Positions 24,678-33,756 are shown, numbered from the stretch's first letter. The stretch is DNA of 64,000 bases from Leptolyngbya boryana PCC 6306 (GCF_000353285.1 NZ_KB731324.1:80577-144576), one strand, 5' to 3'. Notes: a model not told the origin generated them from the letters alone. Translations and numbers: made by a program.

Positions 24678-25736
24678 ATGATAGAGCTTACACCTGCACT
24701 GTCAGAACACAGACTCAAAGGGCAAGTGCGCGAGATTGGCATCAACCCCAACTACTGGTATGCCGTAGCCTGGGCACATGAGATCAAGCCTTTGCAAATC
24801 CTTGCAATCACACTCTGGAATCAAGAGCTTGCTATCTATTGTGATGATCAAAACATTGTGAGAGCGGTAGAAAATCGTTGCCCACATAAAGGAGTAGCAT
24901 TGCATCGGGGTGTTGTTCAGAGAGATGCGATTGTTTGTCCTTATCATGGCTGGAAATTTCAAAATGGACAATGCACTCACATTCCATATTTTCCAATTGA
25001 TCAGAAGTTGCCGACTGCTTGTTTGAGAACTTTTCCTGTTCGAGAACAGTACGGTATTATTTTTGTTTTTCCAGGCGATCCAGCCCAAGCAGATCAGATT
25101 CCTCTCCTAGACATTCCGCAATATGCAAATCCCAACTGGTTAATGATTCCAGTGAGCGCACATTTTAATGCTCACTACACGATTTGCAATGAAAATACGA
25201 TGGATGTTTTTCACGGATATCTGCATCGAAATCTACAGGGATGGTTTGATCCCGTATTGCTCAAGTTGGAAGAAGCAGAAGCTTCTGTCCGAGCCGATTA
25301 TCGGGTATCATATCGAGGAGCGATCGCAAGATTTTTAGGATTAAATGATACTTCTAAAGTGATCACTCGAACGATTTCAGTAAATTATCAATATCCTAAC
25401 TACATCAATTCTCTGCAAGATTTGTCTTACCTCTATCTGATGCGATCGCCGATCTCTCAACACGAAAGTCGTTCATTCTCACTTCTGTTTGTTAACGTTC
25501 GCCTCCCAAAATGGCTCATTGCCCTATTACAACCTGTGCTAGAGCGTGTAATTCGCAACCGTCTATTTATGAGATTTTTAGCACAAGATATCGCAATGAT
25601 TGAGAGTGAGTATGAGAACTATTTACGCGATCGTTCTCGACGATATGTAGAGGTAAATCCTGCAATTATTGCTCTACAAAGGGTGATGATACGCCAGTAT
25701 AATTTTTCCCTGGATTGCAGCACAGGGGAATCTTGA
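24678..25736 (+). CDS. Rieske-type non-haem iron oxygenase
   Basis: This 352-residue protein has an N-terminal Rieske domain with CPHKGVALH and CPYHGWKF, the CXH...CXXH ligands of a [2Fe-2S] cluster, at about residues 68-92. The C-terminal half carries a probable mononuclear iron site (NENTMDVFHGYLH). The architecture resembles the pheophorbide a oxygenase/vanillate demethylase group of cyanobacteria, but the substrate is unknown. It follows msrB by 54 bp on the same strand and could be co-transcribed from the msrB promoter. Confidence 0.88.
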   Translation: MIELTPALSEHRLKGQVREIGINPNYWYAVAWAHEIKPLQILAITLWNQELAIYCDDQNIVRAVENRCPHKGVALHRGVVQRDAIVCPYHGWKFQNGQCTHIPYFPIDQKLPTACLRTFPVREQYGIIFVFPGDPAQADQIPLLDIPQYANPNWLMIPVSAHFNAHYTICNENTMDVFHGYLHRNLQGWFDPVLLKLEEAEASVRADYRVSYRGAIARFLGLNDTSKVITRTISVNYQYPNYINSLQDLSYLYLMRSPISQHESRSFSLLFVNVRLPKWLIALLQPVLERVIRNRLFMRFLAQDIAMIESEYENYLRDRSRRYVEVNPAIIALQRVMIRQYNFSLDCSTGES

Positions 25737-25931
25737 CTGTCTGGATCGAGGAATCGGTTCTTGCATCTTGGATTATGCCGAATCTGAGCGAGAAGTCAGG
25801 TGCATCGGTATTTTACAACGATTTAGCGATCTAGATAATCGGGATACAAATTTACTCTGACACTACCGTGGCTTGGAGACTGAATGTGAAGCCTTCCAAT
25901 ATGAGAATCTGCTGAAAATCACCTAAGAATT
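25737..25931. other. Intergenic stretch without a recognisable gene
   Basis: After the Rieske oxygenase stop, one frame stays open for about 40 codons (25737-25860, ending in ...LLTGA-type stop context) without a start codon or a family I recognise. It may be the tail of a deleted gene. The remainder leads into the phased repeats of the next promoter. Confidence 0.3.
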
Positions 25932-25982
25932 TTTTCATTAAAATGTTAGCAATTTAAGCTGGAGTTCTTAGATAGAACTCAT
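25932..25982 (+). promoter_or_regulatory. Phased 11-bp repeats upstream of the SDR-to-EgtB gene run
   Basis: TTTTCAT (25932), ATGTTAG (25943), TTAAGCT (25954, poor), TTCTTAG (25965) and AACTCAT (25976) are spaced 11 bp apart. The array ends 58 bp before the ATG at 26040, the same distance as at msrA. A CACAAT hexamer at 26004-26009 could be the -10 element, 21 bp from the last repeat. This array is more degenerate than the others. Confidence 0.5.
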
Positions 25983-26039
25983 CTTTCAGCTTCTTCTCTC
26001 AGTCACAATGAATGACATTGTTGATTGAGGAAGTAAGAT

Positions 26040-26837
26040 ATGCGACTTGATGGAAAAGTTGCTTTAGTTACAGGCAGCAGTCAAGGGATTGGGCAAGAAA
26101 TTGTTCTACATTTAGCAGCAATAGGAGCAGATGTGGTAATCAACTATCGATCTCATCCAGAAGGCGCTCAAGAAACGCTAGAAAAAGTTAATGCGATCGG
26201 AGGAAAGTGCTATCTTGCGGAATGTCCGCACTCACAAGCGTATTCAATTCAAGCTGATCTCGGTAATGTTGACATGGTGCGAGAATTGATTACTGAGAGC
26301 ATTGAGCATTTTGGCAAGCTAGATATTTTGGTCAACAATGCTGGAATTGAGAAACATGCTCCCTTCTGGGAAGTTACGGAAGCAGAGTATGATGCGGTGA
26401 TGAATGTTAACTTGAAAGGCGTTTTCTTTGCTACGCAAACTTTTGTGCAGCATTTAATCGAAACAAACCGTCCTGGGAAAGTCATCAACATTAGCTCTGT
26501 CCATGAAGAATTGCCCTTTCCCAACTTTACAGCTTATTGTGCTAGTAAAGGCGGAATGAGAATGATGACTCGTAATCTAGCAGTTGAGCTAGGTGCGCTT
26601 GGGATTACGATTAACAATGTGGCTCCTGGTGCGATCGAGACTCCGATCAACACACAGCTTTTGAACAATCCTGAAAAATTACAGGCATTGCTGAACAACA
26701 TTCCATTAGGGCGGTTAGGGCACCCTCAAGATGTTGCATCTTTGGTCGCATTCTTGGCATCTGAAGACGCAAATTACATTACGGGCAGCACATTTGTGGT
26801 CGATGGTGGATTGCTTTGGAACTATCAGGAGCAGTAG
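26040..26837 (+). CDS. SDR-family oxidoreductase (glucose dehydrogenase-like)
   Basis: This 265-residue classical SDR has TGSSQGIG at residues 12-19, NNAG in the middle and the catalytic YCASKGG. The sequence is close in style to bacterial glucose 1-dehydrogenases, but the substrate cannot be read from motifs. A GAGG motif lies upstream of the start. The FMN reductase gene begins one base after its stop. It is the first gene of a seven- to eight-gene same-strand run that ends at 32838 and starts behind a phased-repeat promoter. Confidence 0.88.
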   Translation: MRLDGKVALVTGSSQGIGQEIVLHLAAIGADVVINYRSHPEGAQETLEKVNAIGGKCYLAECPHSQAYSIQADLGNVDMVRELITESIEHFGKLDILVNNAGIEKHAPFWEVTEAEYDAVMNVNLKGVFFATQTFVQHLIETNRPGKVINISSVHEELPFPNFTAYCASKGGMRMMTRNLAVELGALGITINNVAPGAIETPINTQLLNNPEKLQALLNNIPLGRLGHPQDVASLVAFLASEDANYITGSTFVVDGGLLWNYQEQ

Positions 26838-26838
26838 T

Positions 26839-27414
26839 ATGCGCAAAGCGTTATTTATTCCCGTAATTTTGGGGACATCTCGGCAAGGTCGTCAGAGTGA
26901 ATTGGTTGCTCGATTTGTGGTGGAGCAAGTTGCCGCTAGAGACGGAGTTGAGACTGAGTTAGTTGATATTCGCACGATTGCGATCGCAGTTGATGATGCA
27001 GGTGAATCAATCAAAAATTCTCAGTTCTCCGCCACGATGGAACGTGCTGATGGATTGATCATTGTTGTTCCAGAATATAACCACGGCTATCCGGGTTTGT
27101 TGAAACATGTATTGGATACTTGCCTCAAGGAATACATTCACAAGGCTGTAGGATTGTGCGGAGTTTCAGCAGGTGCATTTGGTGGAACAAGGGTGATTCA
27201 GAACCTGCTGCCTGTGATGCGTGAGCTTGGATTAGTGACAACTTTCTATGATCTAAATTTTAGTAATGTTCAATCTTTGTTTGATGAAATGGGTCATTTG
27301 ATTGATGAAGCGACTCAGATTCGTCGGCTCGATCGCTTTTTAGATGAATTGGTGTGGATGTCAACAGTATTGCGATACGGACGGCAAAACCCATTGAATG
27401 CAATGGAGGAATAA
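26839..27414 (+). CDS. NADPH-dependent FMN reductase
   Basis: This 191-residue flavodoxin-fold reductase uses NAD(P)H to reduce FMN or quinones. The start is ATG 26839, one base after the preceding stop; the frame is open further upstream only because it overlaps the SDR gene. The FMN phosphate-binding loop is LGTSRQGRQSE and the second flavin segment is VPEYNHGYPGLLKHVLD, followed by GVSAGAFGG. All are typical of the FMN_red family. The context with GMC and RclC-like genes suggests a role in oxidant or electrophile stress. Confidence 0.9.
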   Translation: MRKALFIPVILGTSRQGRQSELVARFVVEQVAARDGVETELVDIRTIAIAVDDAGESIKNSQFSATMERADGLIIVVPEYNHGYPGLLKHVLDTCLKEYIHKAVGLCGVSAGAFGGTRVIQNLLPVMRELGLVTTFYDLNFSNVQSLFDEMGHLIDEATQIRRLDRFLDELVWMSTVLRYGRQNPLNAMEE

Positions 27415-27428
27415 ACTCAACAGATTAG

Positions 27429-27560
27429 TTGCCAGATTTAACGGTGAAGCAATTGAGAGTGGGAGATGCGATTGTTTCTTTGCATTTCTACCAGGAAGGT
27501 GAACAGACGCGATGGCAGGTGACTCAGTTAGAGGATGAACTCACGGTTAAAATAAGGTAA
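27429..27560 (+). pseudogene. C-terminal remnant of a glycogen-debranching-like protein
   Basis: Between the FMN reductase and GMC genes lies a 43-codon frame that reads LPDLTVKQLRVGDAIVSLHF and ends in TVKIR at 27560. It resembles the extreme C-terminus of cyanobacterial amylo-alpha-1,6-glucosidase-like proteins, whose last strand typically reads NLRVG. No upstream part exists, so this is the tail of a gene whose body was deleted, probably when the surrounding genes were inserted. The family identification rests on memory of the motif. Confidence 0.5.
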
Positions 27561-27565
27561 GAACT

Positions 27566-29128
27566 ATGACAACTCAAGCTCATTATGATGTCATTATCAT
27601 CGGTACAGGAGCAGGCGGAGGCACACTTGCACATCGTCTTGCTCCAACCGGAAAAAAGATCTTAGTGCTGGAACGAGGCTCGTTTCTACCGAGAGAAAAG
27701 CAGAACTGGGATACGATCGAGGTTTTTCACCACGATCGCTATCACACTAAAGAAGTTTGGCGAGATCAAGACGGGCAAGCCTTACATCCTGGAACAGGTT
27801 ACTTTGTCGGGGGCAATACAAAAGTCTACGGTGGAGCGCTGTTTCGGTGGCGCGAGCGTGATTTTGACCAAGTTCAACATCAAGGAGGCATTTCGCTAGA
27901 ATCTCCTCTAAAGTATCGCAATTTTGAACCTTACTACACTCAGGCAGAAGCACTCTATGAAGTGCATGGACAGCATGGGCTAGACCCAACCGAGCCACAG
28001 GCAAGTCAAGACTATCCTTTTCCAGCCATTCAACACGAGCCGCGAATTCAAGAGATTCATGATGCGCTACAAGCAAAAGGATTGCACCCGTTCTATCTTC
28101 CGCTAGCCATTAAACTCAATGAAGCAAATCGCCATTTGAGTTCTTGCATTCGTTGTGATACTTGCGATGGGTTTCCTTGTTTAGTCAATGCGAAAGCAGA
28201 TGCAGAGATCAATTGTGTACGTCCTGCGATCGATCGTACTGAGAATTTAACCTTACTCACTTCAGCGAAGGTACTCCGTTTGCATACAAGTCCATCGGGT
28301 CGAGAAGTCACAGCTGTTGAGGTCGATGTTGCAGGTCAAATCCAGATGTTTTCTGCAGATATTGTTGTTGTCTCTTGTGGTGCAATTAACTCTGCGGCTC
28401 TGCTACTACGATCTGCGAATGATCAACACCCAACTGGATTAGCGAATCGTTCTGATCAAGTTGGACGGAATTTTATGAGGCATCAGAACGGTGCGATCGT
28501 TGGATTGACGAAAAAGCCAAATCCAACTCAATTTCAGAAAACCCTAGCTGTGAATGATTTTTACTGGGGAGAAGCAGGATTTGACTATCCAATGGGTCAT
28601 ATTCAACTGCTCGGCAAGGTCAATGCTGACATGATTGCACTAGATTCTCCGAAGATTGCTGGAGTTTCATTTCAAGATCGCGAAGTCTTCGCATCGCTTG
28701 CCAGTCATTCTGTAGATTGGTGGCTCACAGCAGAAGATTTACCCGATCCGAACAATCGTGTACAGGTGAAAGGAGACAAGATTCATCTGAGCTACAAAGA
28801 CAATAACACGGTTGCATTCGATCGATTATTACATCGCTGGACAGAAGTTTTGAAATCGATTGATTGTGGCGATCGCTTTTTACCTTGTTCGTTCTACTTC
28901 CGTAAAAAAATCCCACTTCAAGGAGTCGCGCATCAATGTGGAACTTGCCGCTATGGAGAAGATTCACAAACCTCTGTGCTGGATATCAACTGTCGAACTC
29001 ATGACGTGGACAATTTGTATGTTGTCGATGGTAGCTTCTTTCCGGCTAGTGCTGCGGTCAATCCAACTCTGACAATCATTGCGAATGCCTTGCGGGTAGG
29101 AGATCACTTGATTGATCGATTGAGATAA
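27566..29128 (+). CDS. GMC-family FAD oxidoreductase
   Basis: This 520-residue flavoenzyme begins with the FAD dinucleotide motif IIGTGAGGGTLAHRLA. The GMC signature GGNTKVYGGALFRWRE follows near residue 88. The C-terminal FAD block HQCGTCRYGEDSQTSVLD and ASAAVNPTLTIIANALR is intact. A cysteine cluster CIRCDTCDGFPC in the middle, around residue 195, is characteristic of a subset of GMC dehydrogenases. The substrate is probably an alcohol or sugar. It lies in the run of stress-associated genes, 17 bp before a DUF417 gene. Confidence 0.92.
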   Translation: MTTQAHYDVIIIGTGAGGGTLAHRLAPTGKKILVLERGSFLPREKQNWDTIEVFHHDRYHTKEVWRDQDGQALHPGTGYFVGGNTKVYGGALFRWRERDFDQVQHQGGISLESPLKYRNFEPYYTQAEALYEVHGQHGLDPTEPQASQDYPFPAIQHEPRIQEIHDALQAKGLHPFYLPLAIKLNEANRHLSSCIRCDTCDGFPCLVNAKADAEINCVRPAIDRTENLTLLTSAKVLRLHTSPSGREVTAVEVDVAGQIQMFSADIVVVSCGAINSAALLLRSANDQHPTGLANRSDQVGRNFMRHQNGAIVGLTKKPNPTQFQKTLAVNDFYWGEAGFDYPMGHIQLLGKVNADMIALDSPKIAGVSFQDREVFASLASHSVDWWLTAEDLPDPNNRVQVKGDKIHLSYKDNNTVAFDRLLHRWTEVLKSIDCGDRFLPCSFYFRKKIPLQGVAHQCGTCRYGEDSQTSVLDINCRTHDVDNLYVVDGSFFPASAAVNPTLTIIANALRVGDHLIDRLR

Positions 29129-29144
29129 ATAAGGAGAATTAAAA

Positions 29145-29654
29145 ATGGCAACGACAAATGATCGAAAAGCAGTTAGCCGACTTCTAGAACTCATTGGGCT
29201 TGCTCTGATGCGGTATGGAATCGTGCTGATTTTATTTTGGATCGGCTTGATGAAGTTTACACCTTACGAAGCGAATGCAATTAAGCCACTTGTAGAACAT
29301 AGCCCATTCATGAGTTGGATGTATCGCGTTATCAGTGTTCAGGGAGTGTCTAATCTGATTGGTGTGATTGAAGTTGCAACTGCGGTCTTGATGGCATTGC
29401 GCTCGTGGTTCCCGATTGCTTCTGTCGTTGGCAGTGGGATGGCAGTGGTTACCTGCTTGTTAACTCTGAGCTTTTTATTTTCTACACCAGGTTGGGAACC
29501 GACACTCGGATTTCCGGCTTTATCAGTTGTACCGGGACAATTTTTACTCAAAGATATCTTGCTCCTGGGCGGTGCAGTTTGGTCATTGGGAGAATCTCTG
29601 CGGGCAGTGAAGGGTGTTCGTCACAGCGATCGTGAATTGCAGAGAATCCGATAG
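29145..29654 (+). CDS. DUF417 / RclC-like inner membrane protein
   Basis: This 169-residue membrane protein has about four spans and the DUF417 (YkgB) signature: LFWIGLMKFTPYEANAIKPLVEHSPFMSW, split here as LFWIGLMKFTPYEA and NAIKPLVEHSPFM. RclC, a member from E. coli, belongs to the rclABC operon that protects against hypochlorous acid. A strong Shine-Dalgarno AAGGAG precedes the start. The neighbours (GMC oxidoreductase, aquaporin, EgtB) and the promoter type fit an oxidant-defence role, though the biochemical function of the family is unknown. Confidence 0.88.
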   Translation: MATTNDRKAVSRLLELIGLALMRYGIVLILFWIGLMKFTPYEANAIKPLVEHSPFMSWMYRVISVQGVSNLIGVIEVATAVLMALRSWFPIASVVGSGMAVVTCLLTLSFLFSTPGWEPTLGFPALSVVPGQFLLKDILLLGGAVWSLGESLRAVKGVRHSDRELQRIR

Positions 29655-29683
29655 CACTGAGGCAGCACTTAGAGAGTCTAACC

Positions 29684-30490
29684 ATGATCAATACAATTCG
29701 TCGTCACTATCCTGAATATTTGATGGAAGCAGCAGGATTAGGGATTTTCATGGTTGCTGCTGCGGTGATTACAGCAGCAGTCGTACATCCTAGTTCGCCG
29801 ATCTCTCAGATCGATCCGTTACTTCAGCGATCGTTGATCGGAATTGGCATGGGACTGACGGCAATTTCGCTGATCTATTCTCCCTGGGGAAAGCAATCAG
29901 GCGCACATTACAATCCTGCGGTGACGTTAACGTTTCTCCACTTAGGTAAAGTGAAGCCGAAAGATGCATTTTGCTATGTCATTGCTCAATTACTAGGTGG
30001 ATCACTCGGAATTTTAATTGCAGCAAAACTATTGGGGAACGTGCTCTCACATCCTTCAGTTGACTACATTGTGACAATTCCAGGAACTCAAGGAGCAATC
30101 ATTGCGTTTTTTGCTGAATTGGTCATTTCTTTTGGGTTGATGATGACTGTTCTCACAGTGTCGAATACAGCACGACTCGCACGATGGACAGGACTCTTTG
30201 CAGGAGCTTTGGTGGCGACCTATATCATAATCGAGGCTCCATTATCCGGGATGAGTATGAACCCTGCTCGAACCATTGCTTCTGCAATTCCGGCAAACAA
30301 TTGGACTGCGATTTGGGTTTACTTAACCGCACCGATTCTTGGGATGTTTTTAGCTTCTGAGATCTATGTGCGAATCAAGGAACAGCAGGCCGTTTGTTGT
30401 GCCAAACTTCATCACCAAAATCACAAACGCTGCATTTTTAGATGCGGATTCAAAGCTCAGAAATTGAGCGATCAACTACCAGACATCTGA
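29684..30490 (+). CDS. Aquaporin / MIP-family channel
   Basis: This 268-residue channel has six membrane spans and both NPA boxes, HYNPAVTL near residue 79 and SMNPARTIAS near residue 193. It may conduct water, glycerol or hydrogen peroxide; selectivity cannot be judged safely from sequence alone. The C-terminal tail is basic and cysteine-containing (KEQQAVCCAKLHHQ). It lies between the DUF417 gene and egtB with gaps of 29 and 7 bp, so it is part of the same transcription unit. Confidence 0.92.
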   Translation: MINTIRRHYPEYLMEAAGLGIFMVAAAVITAAVVHPSSPISQIDPLLQRSLIGIGMGLTAISLIYSPWGKQSGAHYNPAVTLTFLHLGKVKPKDAFCYVIAQLLGGSLGILIAAKLLGNVLSHPSVDYIVTIPGTQGAIIAFFAELVISFGLMMTVLTVSNTARLARWTGLFAGALVATYIIIEAPLSGMSMNPARTIASAIPANNWTAIWVYLTAPILGMFLASEIYVRIKEQQAVCCAKLHHQNHKRCIFRCGFKAQKLSDQLPDI

Positions 30491-30497
30491 ATCTCTT

Positions 30498-31745
30498 ATG
30501 CTTTCTCAACTTAAACCTCAAACCGCACTCCTCGATCGCTATCAGTCTGTACGTCGAGTCAGTGAACAGATCTGTCAACCTTTAGCGATCGAAGACTACA
30601 TCCTGCAAGCGATGCCTGATGTCAGTCCTCCAAAATGGCACTTAGCACATACCACTTGGTTTTTTGAAACTTTTCTACTGGTTCCATATTTGCCAGGTTA
30701 TGAAGTGTTTCATCCCCAGTTTAACTATTTGTTCAATTCTTACTACGAAGCAGTGGGAAGTCGTCACCCGCGACCTCAAAGAGGATTACTCTCTCGTCCA
30801 ACAGTCGAAGAGATTTATCGTTATCGCGCTTATGTGGATCAAGCAATGGGATTATTTTTGCAGGAATTTGCAGAAGTACCTTTGGAGTCTTTGATTCTAC
30901 TCGGCTTACAGCATGAGCAACAACATCAAGAATTGCTGCTCACGGATATTAAATACAATCTCGCACTCAATCCACTGCGTCCAGCTTATCGATCAGACCT
31001 TTCTTTGTCTGCATCTACTACTTCAAAAATGGGTTGGTTGAGCTACTGCGGGGGAATTTATACGATCGGGCATGAAGGCGAATCCTTTGCGTTTGATAAT
31101 GAGTCTCCACGTCATTCGGTGTATCTACAAGACTATGAGCTAGCCGATCGATTAGTTACAAATGGAGAGTATCTAGAGTTTATCCAAGCAGGTGGATACA
31201 ATCGGCCAGAATTTTGGCTTTCTGATGGTTGGGCAACTATGCAAGCAGAGCGATGGTCTGCGCCTTTATATTGGGAACAGATGGATGGGACTTGGTGGAT
31301 CATGACACTTGCAGGATTGCGTCCTCTGGACAGCAATGAGCCTGTGTGTCATGTGAGCTTTTACGAAGCAGATGCTTATGCGCGTTGGGCAGGGAAAAGA
31401 CTACCCACTGAAGCAGAATGGGAAATTGCAGCAAGACAGGTTGCAATACAAGGAAATTTCTTGGAGAGTGGACGATTGCATCCTTCTGGAACGAAAGGCA
31501 TGACTCGACCTGATCAGATATTTGGTGATGTGTGGGAGTGGACACAGAGCGCTTATCTTGCTTATCCAGGATTTCAGCCTGCAAAGGGAGCTGTTGGAGA
31601 GTATAACGGGAAATTTATGTGCAATCAGATGGTGCTACGAGGTGGCTCATGTGTTACGCCTCAGAGTCATATTCGCCCTAGCTATCGCAATTTCTTTCCA
31701 GCGTCAGCTCGCTGGCAGTTTTCAGGAATTCGACTTGCTCAGTAA
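30498..31745 (+). CDS. egtB: Ergothioneine biosynthesis sulfoxide synthase
   Basis: EgtB joins hercynine to a thiol and oxidises it, the key step in making the antioxidant ergothioneine. The 415-residue protein has an N-terminal DinB-like domain with the iron-binding motif HEQQHQE (HX3HXE type) and an earlier HLAHTTWFFE, then a C-terminal sulfatase-modifying FGE domain (FGDVWEWTQSAY, VLRGGSCVTP). It follows the aquaporin gene by 7 bp. Its pathway partner egtD lies 8.5 kb downstream at 40197, not adjacent as is common. Thiol preference (gamma-glutamylcysteine or cysteine) cannot be decided here. Confidence 0.94.
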   Translation: MLSQLKPQTALLDRYQSVRRVSEQICQPLAIEDYILQAMPDVSPPKWHLAHTTWFFETFLLVPYLPGYEVFHPQFNYLFNSYYEAVGSRHPRPQRGLLSRPTVEEIYRYRAYVDQAMGLFLQEFAEVPLESLILLGLQHEQQHQELLLTDIKYNLALNPLRPAYRSDLSLSASTTSKMGWLSYCGGIYTIGHEGESFAFDNESPRHSVYLQDYELADRLVTNGEYLEFIQAGGYNRPEFWLSDGWATMQAERWSAPLYWEQMDGTWWIMTLAGLRPLDSNEPVCHVSFYEADAYARWAGKRLPTEAEWEIAARQVAIQGNFLESGRLHPSGTKGMTRPDQIFGDVWEWTQSAYLAYPGFQPAKGAVGEYNGKFMCNQMVLRGGSCVTPQSHIRPSYRNFFPASARWQFSGIRLAQ

Positions 31746-31767
31746 GTTCAACATCTTGATTTGAATC

Positions 31768-32838
31768 ATGAAGACTACAACTCATAGAAGAATTCGATAC
31801 ATGCTGCTTGCTTGTTTTACAGTGTTTGCGATCGCAATTTCTCCTTATCAGCAAGCCTATCCACAAGTAGTATTTCAGGCTGCTCAACGTGCTGCTCAAT
31901 CTCAGCAACCTGTGCTAGCAGTCGAATCTATTGGAATAACAGTTTCTGATATGGATAAAGCTGTCTCATTCTACTCTCAAGTTTTGCCCTTTCAGAAAAT
32001 TTCGGATGTAGAAGTTCTGGGTTCAGACTATGAACAACTTCAAGGGCTATTCGGGATTCGGATGCGAGTCGTCAAAATGCAACTGGGCGATGAAGTGCTT
32101 GAACTTACAGAGTACCTCACACCCAAAGGTAAACCTATTCCGATCGATTCCCGGAGTCACGATCGCTGGTTTCAACATATTGCGATCGTGGTCAACGACA
32201 TCGATAAAGCATATCAGCACCTACGAAAATATAAAGTTCAACATACTTCTACTGCTCCTCAACGGATTCCAGATTGGAACAACGCAGCGGCTGGAATTCG
32301 TGCCTTCTATTTCAAAGACCTGGATGGTCACAATCTAGAACTCATTTACTTCCCTCCAGGAAAGGGCAATCCGAAATGGCAAAAGTCTACGAATCAGCTA
32401 TTTCTAGGGATTGATCATACTGCGATCGTCGTTTCCAATACTGCAAATAGTTTGAGCTTCTATCGAGATCTGCTTGGTCTAAAAGTAGCAGTAGAAAGTA
32501 TGAACTATGGAACAGAGCAAGCACATCTGAACAATGTGGAAGGAGCGAGATTGCATATTAGTGGATTAAGAGCGCCGACTGGAGTGGGAATTGAATTTTT
32601 AGAATACTTGGAGCCGCGTGATGGTCGATCACTTCCTATAGATACTCGACCCAATGATTTACTCAGTTGGCAAACAACTTTAGTCGTGAATGATGTGAAA
32701 GCGATCGCGCAACAACTAAAGCGATCTCAGCTTGTTTCTTCCAATGTTGTAACGATCCCAGAGCAGACTTTGGGGTTTAAACGAGGATTACTGGTTCGCG
32801 ATCCAGATGGTCATGTGATGCGCTTGGTTGAAAAATAG
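31768..32838 (+). CDS. Exported double VOC-domain protein (glyoxalase superfamily)
   Basis: This 356-residue protein has an N-terminal hydrophobic signal (MLLACFTVFAIAISPY region) and two vicinal-oxygen-chelate domains, at about residues 48-195 and 208-352. Each starts with a SIGITVSDMDKAVSFY- or DHTAIVVSNTANSLSFY-type strand and ends with a DLDGHNLELI or DPDGHVMRL metal-ligand segment. Such proteins can be glyoxalases, dioxygenases or resistance proteins. Export is unusual for the family. It is the last gene of the run beginning at 26040, 22 bp after egtB. Confidence 0.85.
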   Translation: MKTTTHRRIRYMLLACFTVFAIAISPYQQAYPQVVFQAAQRAAQSQQPVLAVESIGITVSDMDKAVSFYSQVLPFQKISDVEVLGSDYEQLQGLFGIRMRVVKMQLGDEVLELTEYLTPKGKPIPIDSRSHDRWFQHIAIVVNDIDKAYQHLRKYKVQHTSTAPQRIPDWNNAAAGIRAFYFKDLDGHNLELIYFPPGKGNPKWQKSTNQLFLGIDHTAIVVSNTANSLSFYRDLLGLKVAVESMNYGTEQAHLNNVEGARLHISGLRAPTGVGIEFLEYLEPRDGRSLPIDTRPNDLLSWQTTLVVNDVKAIAQQLKRSQLVSSNVVTIPEQTLGFKRGLLVRDPDGHVMRLVEK

Positions 32839-32845
32839 TTACTCA

Positions 32846-32906
32846 TTCTCATCTTTTTCTCAGTAAACGTTTATCTAACTCAAGCTTCTCTTCAGACGAC
32901 TCTCAG
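32846..32906 (+). promoter_or_regulatory. Phased repeats upstream of the first DUF2808 gene
   Basis: TTCTCAT (32846) and TTCTCAG (32857) are 11 bp apart; a second pair, TCTTCAG (32889) and CTCTCAG (32900), is also 11 bp apart. The downstream sequence CGTTTAATnAnACTCAAGCTT-like is shared with the second DUF2808 gene's leader at 39250-39290, suggesting a common core promoter. The gap between the two pairs is not a multiple of 11. Confidence 0.55.
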
Positions 32907-32994
32907 ACAGACAGCGTTTAATCATACTCAAGCTTCAAGTCAATCCCGAATTTGACGAGGCGCAATCTACTTCTAATTTTATGGAGATTTGATC

Positions 32995-33729
32995 ATGCTA
33001 TTTCAGAAATTGGCAATCAGTACAATGTTCGCGATCGCTACAGCAGTCAGCACACAATCTTCAGCTTTTTCTCAAACAACGTTCAAGAACCCGACTCATC
33101 CCTACCTTTCGGAAATCGGCACTGCTCAAACAACTATCTCGCATCAACCCTCTCAGAGCCAATTTAAGAATTCCACCCACCTCAGATTGTCTGAAATTGG
33201 CACCTCTAGCTCGATGCAGTCTCCGATGACCCAAATGGTCGAGGCTCCAATGAGCCAAGCTCCACTGAACAATGGACAAACTTACTTCTCTCATTCCCCT
33301 CAGTTAGTTCGTGTTCATGCTTCTCAAACCCAAGCCTATACTCCATCGACCTATGAGTTTACTTTGACTGTTCCTGCTAATGCTGGACAGTCTTTGAAAG
33401 CAGTTCGGATTGCTCAAGAACGAAATTTGGGCACAGTGAAATTTGATGCGAGCAGAAGTAAAGCATTTGCAGGAGAACGATTTGCAGCAGGAGCGGAGAT
33501 TCCTCTGGCAAGTGTCGGTGGTGAGAAGCCTGCTCCTGGGGAAGCTACGATCGTATTTGATCAACCCGTACAGCCTGGTAGCACAGTGACGGTTGCACTT
33601 GAAGCGAAGGCTAATCCAGAATTTGGAGGCGCTTATGAATTTGGAGTGACCGCATTTCCGGCAGGAGACAACGGGGTAGGTCAATTTTTAGGTTTTGGAC
33701 GAATCAATCTCTATAGTGGTGGTGAATAG
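32995..33729 (+). CDS. DUF2808 secreted protein, copy 1
   Basis: This protein of about 244 residues has a Sec signal peptide (MLFQKLAISTMFAIATAVST) and a C-terminal DUF2808 domain starting near residue 115 (YTPSTYEFTLTVP ... FGVTAFPAG). DUF2808 proteins are cyanobacterium-specific, exported and of unknown function. The region between contains degenerate repeats with LSEIGT and NSTHLRLSEIG. The ATG at 32995 has GGAG upstream and is preferred over a TTG at 32989. A paralogue lies at 39346. Both share promoter layout, so the duplication includes regulatory DNA. Confidence 0.9.
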   Translation: MLFQKLAISTMFAIATAVSTQSSAFSQTTFKNPTHPYLSEIGTAQTTISHQPSQSQFKNSTHLRLSEIGTSSSMQSPMTQMVEAPMSQAPLNNGQTYFSHSPQLVRVHASQTQAYTPSTYEFTLTVPANAGQSLKAVRIAQERNLGTVKFDASRSKAFAGERFAAGAEIPLASVGGEKPAPGEATIVFDQPVQPGSTVTVALEAKANPEFGGAYEFGVTAFPAGDNGVGQFLGFGRINLYSGGE

Positions 33730-33756
33730 ATATGATTTGAGACAAGTGCTTAACTG

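Noticed and set aside
25737-25860. Open frame of about 40 codons after the Rieske oxygenase gene
   Set aside because: It has no start codon, ribosome site or recognisable family; kept only as a comment on the intergenic region.
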